From positions 25,903,501 through 25,967,500 of the forward strand of contig OX485805.1 in assembly GCA_950295325.1 (NCBI GenBank): 64,000 nt of DNA, given 5' to 3'. The first letter of the stretch is position 1, and every line of letters begins with the position of its first letter. The stretch is from Polytrichum commune (taxonomy: Eukaryota > Streptophyta > Polytrichopsida > Polytrichales > Polytrichaceae). The translations under genes and the position numbers were made by a program. Below are positions 24,993-35,156 of this stretch, piece after piece. The notes beneath the pieces are model-generated. The model worked only from the letters and a program-made list of their open reading frames with translations, did no database searches and was not told the origin of the DNA.

Positions 24993-26552
24993 TTATGCGT
25001 CTTCCCATTGTGTTGGGGTAAGATATTCTTGGTGGAGTATTTGTGTAAGGTTCTCTATTGCTATATTTTGTTTTCCTATAAAGGTTGTTTGTAAGTTTTG
25101 GAGGTTGTTAGGGGGTATGGGGTATGTGATTCGTGGGGTGTTTATGGGGGTGGTGGATTCTTTGATGACTATAGTATTGGGGGCTAATTGTAGTTAGACT
25201 GGGTAGTGATCCGAGTTTTGGTTTAGGTTGGTTAGCGTGTGGCTATGAAGATTGGTGATATTGGGGTCGTTGGTGTAGAAGCCATCTATATGGCTAGTTG
25301 ATGTGTAGTTGTGGCCTCCTTGCCTTGTGAATTTTACTGGGTTATGGACCACTTTGAGTCCGTTGTTTCGTATGAAGCATGCCCATTCTTGGTCCTCCAT
25401 ATTAGGCGGGGTGGAAGTGCTATTATTGGTTCTTTCTTGTAGTAGTATGTCTCGGTTAAAGTCTCCGGCTAGTATGGTGGTGTGGTGGGGGTGTTGTACT
25501 ATGATGTTTTGAATTTGGTTTTGGATTTCGGGTATTAGGTACTCGTCATCTATGTGTGATGGCATGTACATGTTTAGGATGATTAGCGGTGTTAGTGGTT
25601 TGTTATTGATTATTATGGCTTGTAGGTAAGGTGAGATTAGGCTTGGGGTTGGTATTTTGGTGATGTTTTCGTTTGTGTATATTGATATTGGTATCATGGC
25701 TAGGATGCCACCTCTAGCTTGCGTGGGGCCCGCATATTTATTATGTCTTTGGGATGTGGTGTTTGAGTTGTTGTATATGATTTTGTATTCTTTTAGTTGG
25801 CGATCTATGTATGATGTGGATTTTATTTTTGGGATTTTGGTTTCTTGGATGAGTATAATATGAGGGTTGTTGTGTAGTGTTTGGGTGAGGTCTTGGATAC
25901 CGGGGAGGCTAGAGTTGATACATCCAGTGTTCCAAGTGATTATTTTCAGGGTTTGGGTTGTTGGGTTATTTGGCCTGGTATGTATGTGTGGAATGTCATA
26001 GTTAGGTATGTGTGTGTTGGGTTGGTATCCTTTTATTGTGTGGGAGCATTTAGTTAGTTCTTGCACTATTTTATTTGGGAGGTGGGATATTTCATTTTGT
26101 AGGTTTTCTGCGGTTATGGGTATTCCTTTAGCGATTTTGTCATTGATAATGGAATAAGCTTGTGGAATGGTGATTATTGTTGGGGTATGCAAGTTATGTT
26201 CATATGATGTGCGTGGGTGCATATTCATTGGCATTTTTTGTATTCTTCGGAGGATGGTTAGGTATCTGGGGTCAAGTTTGTTAGTCATTTTTTTATTACA
26301 TATTTGTGATAGTGGGCTATATGTTATAATAAGGGCATATATTTGGTGGTGTGTGGGGTAGTTTGAGAGTAATGATGAGTGGTTTTTTAGGTGTGTTAGT
26401 TCTTGAGAGTCGGGGGTGTTTTTGTTTAAATGGGGTTCAAATAGTTTTTCAAGGTGGGCGTATTGAGGTTTGAGTGTTAGGGTATTTGGAATAAAGTATT
26501 GTTTTTGCCTTTGTGTATATTCTTTGGGGAGGTTCTTGAGGATGGTTGAGAG

Positions 26553-26579
26553 CGGCCCCGGGTTTAGTTCAATGTCTCC
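26553..26579 (-). other. 2A-like (StopGo) ribosome-skipping motif 2
   Basis: Encodes GDIELNPGP, again an exact match to D(V/I)ExNPG|P, preceded by TWNNSTLILLH. It lies exactly 600 bp (200 codons) after motif 1, in the same frame and in a second copy of the surrounding module. Confidence 0.8.
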
Positions 26580-27152
26580 GTGGAGGAGTATGAGTGTAGA
26601 GTTGTTCCAAGTGTAATATGTTATGGTTTTAATTCTTGGTTTTGTGTGGTATGTGTGTGTTATGTAGTAGATGTTGCCTATATGTATCATTATATTAATG
26701 AGGGTGATTGTGTGGGTTGTGTTGTTGTGATTTGTGTGTAGGTTGTGTATTTGTTCATGTGTGGTGGATGTACATGTGGTGCCTTTTTTTTGGTTAGTTT
26801 CGTGTTTGGGGAAGGTAGTGAAAATACTATTGTGGTAATGTGTGTGATTATTATCGATGTGTTGATGTTTTGGTGATAGCGTGATGTGTGGTGGGAGTGG
26901 GAGTGTATGTGACTGTAGTGTGGGTGTTGTTGGTGTTTCCGTTAGGTAAGATTGTGGCATTTTTTTTTGTGTGTGGACTGATGATTTGTGTTGTAAGGGT
27001 GTTAGGTTTAGGTTTCGGGGGAAAGAGGCATGAAATTCAAATAATTCCTCTAGGTGTCCATATTGGGGTTTGAGTGTTAGTATTTTGGGTATAACATATT
27101 GGTGTTGTGTATGTGTGTATTCTTGAGGTCGGTTCATGGGAGTTTGTGATAT

Positions 27153-27179
27153 TGGGCCAGGATTAGGTTCCACATCTCC
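27153..27179 (-). other. 2A-like (StopGo) ribosome-skipping motif 1
   Basis: Encodes GDVEPNPGP, an exact match to the consensus D(V/I)ExNPG|P, preceded by TWNNSAIILQH. In known 2A peptides the ribosome skips the Gly-Pro bond and continues, releasing the upstream chain. Confidence 0.8.
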
Positions 27180-29171
27180 GTGTTGAAGGATTATTGCGGA
27201 GTTGTTCCAAGTGTAATATTTTATGGATTTAATTTTTGGATTTTTATGATGGGTGTGCGTTATGTGATATATGTTGCTTATGAGGGTTAGTATGTCTATT
27301 GGGGCCATTGGTGAGGTTATCTTATTTTGGGTGTTATGTTGGGTATTATAGTTGTTGTAGGAGTGTTTGTGTGTATTGTAAGTGTGGGTGTTGCCTTTAT
27401 TGGGGTTGGGGTGGTATGTGATAAGTGGGTGTGGTTGTTGTGTGAAGTGGTTGTGGGATGTGCATGAATGTGGTTTATTATATATATGGTTGTTGAGGGG
27501 GTGTGTGGAAGGGATTAAGGTGTTAATGAGGGATTGTGTTGTGGGTGTATGTTGTATTAGATTGTAAGTGGGGGTTGTGTAGTGGGTCTTGTTATGTGTG
27601 AAGGTTATACTAAATGGGATTTTTTTTGGTGGGGTGGTATGGGGGTTGGATTTGTTATGGTATGTAAGATTATCTTGGTGGGTGACGGGGGGGGGGGGGT
27701 GGCTTATCCAAATTATGAGGGTGAGACTTAATGTTATTATTTTTCTCATGCGGTAGTGTGGGTGTGTATGGGGGATTGGTGATGTGTGTGGGGGTAGCTT
27801 CCTTATGGGTTTTCCGGTTTGTATTTGATGGTGCTTAGTGTGGGTGTTTTTGTTGTGCCAATACAATGGTTTTAGTGTGTTTGTATATTTTTTGCTATAG
27901 GGGGGATATGTAGAGAGATACATAAAGTAAGAGAGTACTTGGAGTAGGAACAAGAATGTGGGCTCTTTATTATAAGATAACATCAAACTATAACATATAA
28001 GGTAGAGCGGCCATTTGTGATATGCTAAGGGGACACTATCCATTAAATGTGTGGGGTCCTTGATGGTACATTTGTTGGTTGTTTTGGAATCCGGGGGGGG
28101 GGCTTGGAGTGGTAGAGGTAGGGCGGTTGTATTGAGGCCGTGTATTGTTGGTGATGGGGCGGACCTATGCAATAGTTCCGGGGCGGCGGTGGAGAGACCG
28201 GTGATGATGCCTTGCATGCGGATGTTGGATTGTTGGAACTCATGTGCTATCGTACCAAGTAGCGCATGGAGGTTGGTGGAGTGGTTGGTGATGGTCGTTG
28301 TGGTTGCATCGTGTCTCCGATCCGTGTGGTTGTTTATGGTGGTAGTGAGAGAGCTAAACTTCTCATCTAGTTTATCCTCGAATTCCTTCATGGTTTTTGT
28401 AAGATGCTTCTCGGTGATGAGTGGGTGGAGGTTGGTGGCATTACCCATAGCTTGGATTTTATCCGCGATGACTTCTCTAACGGGAGCTTGAGCTAGTCGG
28501 ATCGCCGTCTTGTTGGGGGCCGTTCCATCGATGCTCCCATGGTGCGGAATGAAGTCGATGTGTCGTCCTAGAATGTAGGTAGACTTGTGTTTCCATGCCG
28601 TGTAGACCGCGGCGTTAAGACACTGAATGTGGCACCATCCTGCTTGCTTGTTGGTGGTACCTTGATTAGTGTTGCCAAAGCTAATGCCTACGACATTGTC
28701 TTCTCCAAAAATTTGCTTGATGGCCTTGGTGATGGCGGTTGGTGTCTCACGTTGTGGGAGGTTATTAGCCACTAGAGTTGTGCTAATTCGGAGTTCGGAT
28801 GGGTTGTCGCCATTCCTATCGCGGGTGATGCTCACTTGTAACCTCTCATTGTTGTAAACAATTCCTTCCTTGAGTACTAAATCCCTAGCCTCCTCCATGG
28901 TGAGAGTAAGAAAAGCAAAAATTTTATCGAGTTCCGGTTTGGCAAAACCCATAAACTCGTGTTGGTGGCCATTGTAGTAACTCTCTTGCACTAGTGACTC
29001 AAATATGGTAGATGTATGTTCATGGCGGAGGGTTTCACCTTTGAGGTGTAACCTTAGGTTGCGGGCTTTAGTAACTAATTCATACCCCTTTTCTACTTTA
29101 CCTATGACCCTTTCACCATCCTCCATTGCCATAACAAATGCTCTATGGCCTCTAAGTAACGCTATTCCATC

Positions 29172-30461
29172 TTATTGTGGGTTTTTTAGATGTACCTTAA
29201 TGAAACCCGCCCAATGTTTGGTGACGGCATTGGTCCCAATATCGATTGGGTTGGAGTAAGTTGAGCCAAGTGGGATGTCCATTTGTCGTAGTCGTTCCAC
29301 ACATGCTCCTCGTGCTTCGTGTTTGCTCATGCTTTTGAAGCCGTAGTCGAACCGGATGGTGATGTGGAAGCCCTCGGAAAGTCCGGTGGTGGTGTCCACT
29401 CTTTCTTGCCTTGGAATTTGCGTGAAGTGGAGGTGGTTACCGGGTACCGCATCCGGCCTCTCATTTGGATAACATATTTGTGGTACTCTTGGAAATGCAC
29501 GTCTAATGGTTTTGAACTCTATGACTTCATTTGTGGGGGTCCCTAATCTCTCAAATTCCTCAAGGGTACGAGTTTCATGGATGATTCCCTTACCCCTTTG
29601 TGTAGCGATGGCCTCGTGTATTGAGAAGCCTAACCACATGTGTGACACAATGTCAATGCTTGGGATTGCCTCTTTGGTGCGCGTGTTTGAAAGTTTGCTT
29701 GCGTCGGAGTTGAGTGCATGACCCCCTACTTCGCTCCTCCTACGTTTGGTGCTTTGTGTGTCTTTCACGGACTCTATCCTAGGACTTTTGTGTGGGTTGT
29801 TGGGAGGTGTCGCGTCATCGAGGTTGGTGATGTCCATTCGGTCGAGCGACATGACGGCTTGGCGGGGGGCGGCCAAGTACTCATCGTTTGAGGTAGAAAT
29901 GTGGAGGGAGCTTCCCCCATGCTCGGGTGTGACATTGTCGAGTTGCATGTCGATGTCGGCATCATGGTATGGTGTGGTTTTCTCTTTAAAAATTGCTGGT
30001 TGGCTAGGTGGTATGTCGATCTCTTCTTCATCCTCACTGTAATCTTGGATAAGTGCCCTCCTTCTTCCTGCACTTCGGGTGCTGGTGTTACGGTGCCTGC
30101 TGTTGGTGCTTCCGACCTCGATTCTAGAGCCGCCTCCTTCACTGCCATTAGCTGCTCCGGCTGCCTCCTTCCCGGCCGTTGGCTGCTTCTCTGCCGAGTA
30201 GAGCCTGGCTGCTCCCCGGCCGTTGGCTGCTTCCCATGTGCCTCCCTCTCCCGCTCCCGCCTCTGTGTCGATGTGGAACCCGCTGGCGCCTCCCGCTTCC
30301 GCACCTGCGCCGGTGTTGGGTTGCCCGCCGCTGATTCTCTCCTCCCTTCTCCCTTCTGCTTGACTCCTGAGGCTGCGACTGCTTGATCCTGAGTGGCGGA
30401 GGCGCTGCATTTGGGACGCTGCTGCTGAGTCCGCGGCTACTGGCTTACTGCTGGGTGTCAT
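29172..30461 (-). pseudogene. LINE ORF1, N-terminal part
   Basis: 429 codons from ATG at 30461 to TAA at 29174-29172. Residues 1-150 are low complexity (Ala/Gly/Ser/Glu/Arg) and GC-rich, unlike the rest of the element; 150-270 are acidic and basic by turns. From about 275 the chain becomes globular, with an RRM-like pattern around FHITIRFDYGF and WAGFIKVHLKNP. After TAA the same frame stays open for 13 codons into the ATG at 29132, and the protein character continues without a break. The TAA therefore looks like a nonsense mutation inside ORF1 (possibly from CAA), not its natural end. Expected role: RNA-binding partner of the element's RNA. Confidence 0.7.
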
Positions 30462-30479
30462 TGTGTCTGGGAGGGTGGG

Positions 30480-30660
30480 AAGAGAGGTGTGAGAGGTGGT
30501 GTGAGGTGTGAGAGGTGTGAGAGGTGTGAGAGATGTGTGTGAGGTGGGAGGGAGAGGTGTGTGGGAGGTGGGAGGGAGAGAGATGTGCGATGTGAGAGGG
30601 AGAGGAGTGTGAGAATGTGTGTGTTGGGAAGGTATTTGAGTGTGTGTGTGGAGCGAGAGA
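30480..30660. repeat. CT/GA-rich low-complexity repeat in the LINE 5' leader
   Basis: Many imperfect copies of gaggtgtgag and gagagaggtgtg on the + strand, i.e. CT/CA-rich in the element's sense. No open frame. Confidence 0.8.
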
Positions 30661-30874
30661 GATGGGCGGCTGTCTGTTGTTTTTGGGTGTGTGAGTAGAT
30701 TTGGGAGGTTGGTTTTGTGGGTTTCTACATACTTAGGGTGATGGGTTGGAATGTCAGATCTAATATGGGGGAGTGATGTGGATTTTGGTTGAGTAAGACA
30801 TTTAGATGGTGCTCCGCAAAATGATCAAGAAAGTGGCTATGGCCTCGGTTTGGATTTGCTAACCATCTCTCACT

Positions 30875-31498
30875 ATAGTAATCTCCCACTTATGTACGCA
30901 CCCATTTAAGTACGCATCCCAATTAAATGCGCAATTTTTTTGACAAAAATTAGGGTCGGTACTTTATTGTTCGAACATGTCAAGCATAGTCATTTGCCAC
31001 GAATGCATGAATTTTTTATGCTTGACATTAAATGTCAGTTTATTAACGTTTCACTGAAATGTCTCAAACAATCGTCGCAATTCATCATACATTTGTCATA
31101 CTTCCATTTGAACATTGGAGCAAAGCAGTTGGTCATCAATGTCGAGGACAATGTTATGTAGAGCTTCAAAGCCTTTGAGGTTGGTAGCACTTTTAGATTC
31201 ATCAAATGTCTCAATAGGTTGGATTCCGTTGCAACATGTTCTCCTGATTGCCCCAAACTGTCCGGATGGCAACTTCACTAACTTCTTACTCCAGCCCTAG
31301 CACCTACTTGCTTAGCGCGTTCAGCTTGCTCAACTTTGTAATGATTTCCACATCAATGGGCTTCGGTCAAGCGGGTTGCCTCAAGTTTCATCCGGTTCCC
31401 ATTGCAATTCATCGAAAAAAAGAGTCTAGAAAACGATATGAGTAAAGTACACACCAATGACTCCAATTCAAAGTGTGTACTTAAGTAGGAGATTACTG
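30875..31498. mobile_element. Pogo/Tc1-mariner-like non-autonomous element
   Basis: Terminal inverted repeats TAGTAATCTCCCACTTATGT (30875 on) and CAGTAATCTCCTACTTAAGT (from 31498 on the other strand) are flanked by TA on each side (30873-30874, 31499-31500). A start like CAGTAATCTCC and a TA target fit the pogo/Lemi group of Tc1-mariner elements. The element is 624 bp and sits in family A repeat copy 3, which resumes at 31501. Short open frames at 30940-31278 show no transposase motif. Confidence 0.7.
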
Positions 31499-31943
31499 TA
31501 AATGGCGTGTTTCATATTGTAGGAGAAGTGGGGGGAGGGCGAACCAACAAGTACATTGGTACCTTTCCAGATCATTGCAGTGAATCGCGCCGTCCAATTC
31601 TCATCCACTCCCAACCCAAGTGGATTTAACCATGGTTAAGAGGTGGAGTAGGCGGAATACTCTAGCTTTCTTTGCCATGTGTGAGGAAAACTATTTTTAA
31701 GCATCACTTTTTGGATACACATCTCATGATGCCGAGTCGCCAACTATTATTATTATAGCTTTCTTTGGCATGTGTTAGGAGAATTATTTTTTAGCATCCC
31801 TTTTTGGATCCACTCCCATGATGCCGGCTCTTATTATTATAACTTATAAATAAGAAAGAATGCCACATGCCAACTATAATTACTATATATTGAAAATAAA
31901 TTAATGGGTTAGGGTTTGAAATTTCAAAATAGGTGGTGTCCAT

Positions 31944-32280
31944 GCTTTTACTTTTAAATATATTAATGCACTCCTCTTTTATAGTGTGAGAATCCTATAT
32001 ACTAAGTCTTTAGGGTTTAAGGGTACACATAACAATGAGAAGATGTGCATTACACTATAAAAAGAGGATATTCCTGACAATTTTTCGGCTTGAAGAGCCA
32101 GTATGCAAGTAACGGTGGGGGAGTGCCACCCTAAAAAAATTTAGTGCATGCTTGGAGCCCTTCAAAGCGCATTTCGAGAGCCTGCCTTTCTGCCCAAGGG
32201 TGGAGATGCTCTAAAGACTTAGTATATAGGATTCTCACACTATAAAAGAGGAGCACATTAATATATTTAAAAGTAAAAGC
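31944..32280. mobile_element. Fold-back element with nearly perfect 69-bp arms
   Basis: 31944-32012 and 32212-32280 are inverted copies that differ at only a few positions, separated by a 199-bp loop. The arms are AT-rich and end gcttttacttttaaatatat. The loop holds a third partial copy of the arm motif cactataaaaagagga (about 32053) and a GC-richer tail (gggtggagatgctcta). No frame. Likely a MITE or fold-back transposon. Confidence 0.75.
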
Positions 32281-32599
32281 AAGTGCCGATTGATTGAGCT
32301 TTGTAAATCTCATTTGACAATCTCATTTGCAATTGCACTTACTTTTACTTTGTGACCAACTGTAAGTGCCGATTGATTGAACTCTTTCTTTAGTTGGCCT
32401 AACCCTATCTTCATCTGCACACATAAGAGGAGAAACACCAAATTGCATGTCCAAGCTCGTCGTGTATAGGATGAAAGAGCCGAGTATTGAAGTTAGTGCA
32501 GCTGGAAGCCCAATTGGGCTCCTGGCATTAGCGGGATTGATATAATGAGTCCAAAGACACTCGCAATGAGAACAATATTTACAAGGCGTCCCCAATTTC

Positions 32600-33310
32600 A
32601 TAACATAAGTTAGATTGGTCAAGCTGGCAAACACAGGATCTACAGTAGCTATTCTTAAGATGGAATTAGGGTTTTGTCAAGTGAGGAATTACTTAGAGTT
32701 TGTAAACTTTTTGATGTGAACTGAATCTTCAAGTATGAGATTTGGGGTCCCAAACAACATGATCTCTATGTTGCCAGTACTAACACCCAATGCAGTAATT
32801 GCATCTTGATGCTCTCAGTCATATAACGTGGAATGGTCGAGCTGGCAGCCCAGGATCCGCCGTAGCTCTGACTCAGATGGAAGTAGGATTTCCTCTTTGT
32901 TGCTGAATAGATTTTAGGTGAGAAAATATTAGAGTTTGTAGAGTTTTGATGTGAACTGAATCTTCAAGTGTGACTGGGGTTCCAAATTACGTGATCTACA
33001 TCTTTTCATACACCAATTGCATTTTGGCACTCAGATTGCATTCAGTACACCTAATCCAGCAATTGCAATTTGACGCTCTCAATTTCATAACACAGAATGG
33101 TCGAGCTGGCAGACACAGGATCTACAAGTAGCTCCGACTAAGATAGAATTAGGGTTTCATTTTTGTTGCTGGGTAGATTTCCAAGTGAGGAATTAAATAG
33201 AGTTTGTAGACTTTTGATGTGAACTGAAACTTCATTTGTCACTGGGGGTTTCAACAACATAATGTCCATCTTTCCATGCAGTAATTGTATTTTGGCGCTC
33301 TGAATTTGGT
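32600..33310. repeat. Three tandem copies of a unit of about 240 bp upstream of URED
   Basis: Each copy contains ggtcgagctggcag (or a close variant), caggatcta/caggatccg, agatggaattagggttt, gagtttgtagacttttgatgtgaactgaa and gcagtaattgca. Copies begin near 32610, 32840 and 33100, and the last ends about 140 bp before the URED start. They may duplicate promoter or 5' UTR sequence. Confidence 0.65.
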
Positions 33311-33451
33311 GTTTGAACAACTCTTCCGATGCGGTGGAGTCTGTGGACGACATACACTTGAGAGCAGTTTGCTCTTCTACAATGGATAAAGTGAGCTTAC
33401 GTTATTATTGCCGAAATTTTTAACGCAACGTAATATTTGGTTTATGCACAC

Positions 33452-35156
33452 ATGGATGATCCCGGTGTCCAATTAGGGTTTAAGAAATTGTTAGGCGCTA
33501 GTTTTAAGGAGAAAGCGCTCACAGGAATCCTCAAGGTGGAGAGGATCGCAGGGAGGTCTGCCGCAACTCGGACATTTGCAAAGTACCCCCTCAAGTTTCT
33601 GTTACCGAGAAAGATCGTTTCTCGGGGTGTGGATGCGGTGTGGATATTTGCCATTTCATATGGCGGGGGAATCGTTTCCAACGATTCTATCAGTCAGAAC
33701 GTGGATATTGGAGCCTCCTGCTCCGCTGTCATCACCACGCAAGCGTCCACCAAGATCTACAAGTCTGTGAATGGACAATTCTGTGAGCAGATCCTCCAGG
33801 CTCAAGTTGGCCCGGAAGGCTTCCTCGCTGTTTTGCCCGACCCCATCACCTGCTTTGCAAATTCTAAGTACATTCAGGTAAGATCTCAAGTGCACCGTCC
33901 TGAATCTTGATAGAATGAGAGTTTTGTTACTTTGTTTGCTGGGTCCTTTGAACGCGATTCAATAGCACGAAGTGCCCAAAGAATTAGCACACGTAAAGAA
34001 AAATTGATTCATCAGAACCAGTACAGCTTTTCCATGCCAAATGTTTTTCGCAAAATGAAAGAAAAAATATGGGATCCACGTCACGACAAAATGAAGTACT
34101 CCTCACCCACATGGCTCAAGTGCAAATGTCTCATTGCACTATAGCAAAGGAGGAGTCCTCTTGAAGAAGGTTGATGCTCTCTTATATGTGTGCACAGAAC
34201 CAATTGCCTTCCTTTTTGCAAGTGCAAACTTATGATGATTGCACTAGTGGTTAAGACGAAACTTAAGACGAAATCCTCTTGAAGGTGGTTGAGGCTCTCT
34301 TAAAAGTGTGCACACAACCGCCTTCCTTTCCTCAAGCATCTATGTGTTGCGGTGAGTAACCTGGGAGTCATTTCCCTTACTCGATTTGGGCAACTATCCA
34401 CATGTCAGTTGAAGGCCACATACAAGTCGTGCATCCTCCCTGTTTTTCACATGGTTAAATGCACCAACGACCAGTAGGAGATTGCCTTTCTTTCTGCTTC
34501 TAGTGCCTCCATCTAACAGATCCCATCTCACATTGGTTAGAGGATTCCTTATTCTATCATAATACCTGTTGTAATGACAGGTGCAAGAGTTTTATCTCTC
34601 AGCAGGCGCCAATTTAGTGCTCATAGATTGGATGACAAGTGGCCGCATTGACAATGGGGAGAGTTGGGAATTTGAGATGTACAGAAGCACAAACCACATT
34701 TATGTTAACGAACAAGAAGCCGATGGCGACTTCGGCAAGTCGAAACCTGTCTTCTTAGACTCTGTCTGTTTAGAGCAAGGTGTTGGAACATCGGTCGCAG
34801 ACCGAATGCAAGGTTTCCATGTGGTGGCGACAATGGTGATTTATGGACCAAAATTGGCAGGGTTGCGAGGCAGTGTTCAGAAGAAAGTGCAAGAGCTCAC
34901 ACAGGGGGCTTTCACACGACGAAAATCGGTCGAATTGACATCTCAGTTGAGAGATTATTCAACCTGCTCATCAAAGCGTGCAACAACTAACATCGAGCCT
35001 TTGATATTTATATCCTGTAGTACTATAGGGCTACAAGATGAAGGTTTAGTGGTGCGTGTAGTCGCGAGTAACACCGAACTCATGTATAACTTTTTCAAAG
35101 AGCAATTGGCTGTCATAGTCCATATTACTGGAGCTTGCCCTTATGCTGGCAGATGA
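33452..35156 (+). CDS. URED: Urease accessory protein UreD (2 exons)
   Basis: UreD binds apo-urease and, with UreF and UreG, guides nickel into the active site in the cytosol. Exons 33452-33877 and 34581-35156, GT-AG, phase 0, 333 aa; this is somewhat longer than most plant UreD proteins, mainly through an N-terminal extension and inserts. Family features seen: GGGIVSNDSI, TTQASTKIYKS, LPDPITCF at the end of exon 1; then SAGANLVLIDWMTSGR, ESWEFEMYRSTNHIY, PVFLDSV and a long amphipathic C-terminal part. An in-frame ATG at 33437 is also possible; 33452 (MDDPG) is preferred on length. The intron carries the second copy of the repeat found in the NYN intron. No frame damage, so probably functional. 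Confidence 0.9.
34080..34570. repeat. Dispersed repeat, copy 2 (in the URED intron)
   Basis: Colinear with 1-420 in the same orientation. It also contains an internal partial duplication: gtcctcttgaaggnggttgangctctctt occurs at about 34153 and 34270. Confidence 0.55.

Larger units (their letters stand above)
25194..29132 (-). pseudogene. LINE ORF: RRM-like domain, 2A-2A linker, AP endonuclease
   Basis: 1312 codons open without interruption. Residues about 1-210 continue ORF1, with an RRM-like unit at 117-198. 240-345 is helical and probably coiled coil. 360-610 is a His/Thr/Asn/Pro-rich linker with a short hydrophobic stretch after MRK at 462-476. Two copies of a module of about 95 residues follow at 605-701 and 810-901, each with TWNNS..., a hydrophobic run and a 2A consensus (GDVEPNPGP 652-660; GDIELNPGP 852-860). 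The apurinic-type endonuclease lies at 1062-1312: ITWNTG, QETK, GGI, NMYMPS, AGDFNRD, SHIDGF and SDHYPV, i.e. the catalytic Asn, Glu, Tyr, Asp, Asn, Asp and His are present. A TAA directly after SDHYPV interrupts the frame before RT. If the 2A sites work, translation would yield ORF1, a 200-residue peptide and EN-RT as separate chains. Confidence 0.85.
19511..30789 (-). mobile_element. Full-length LINE (non-LTR retrotransposon) with two 2A motifs, 11.3 kb
   Basis: It is flanked by 8-bp direct repeats tgagtaag (19503-19510 and 30790-30797), and an uninterrupted paralogue of the target lies at about 19105-19118. In sense (minus) order it has a 5' leader rich in CT repeats, an RRM-like ORF1, a His/Thr/Asn/Pro-rich linker with two 2A-like sequences, an AP endonuclease, a reverse transcriptase (YADD), an RNase H, a zinc knuckle, a possible C-terminal nuclease domain and a structured 3' UTR ending in T16. 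ORF1, EN and RT share one frame broken by TAA at 29174-29172, 25196-25194 and 24995-24993. Frameshifts lie near 22428-22436 (G9), 21340-21370 and possibly 21207-21218 (G12). The sense strand is very poor in G. The copy is dead but recently intact enough to read. Confidence 0.92.

Noticed and set aside
26553-27179. 2A motifs as evidence of an integrated virus
   Set aside because: No capsid, helicase or RNA-dependent RNA polymerase motifs; the flanking domains are those of a LINE.
29132-29174. TAA between the two ORF1 segments as a natural ORF1 stop or readthrough site
   Set aside because: Kept as an explanation only in part: frame and protein character continue across it, and there is no known readthrough context after the TAA, so a nonsense mutation is simpler.
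20382-30042. Many + strand open frames rich in Val, Gly, Trp and Cys opposite the LINE
   Set aside because: Result of the G/T-rich antisense strand; the minus strand has the recognisable domains.
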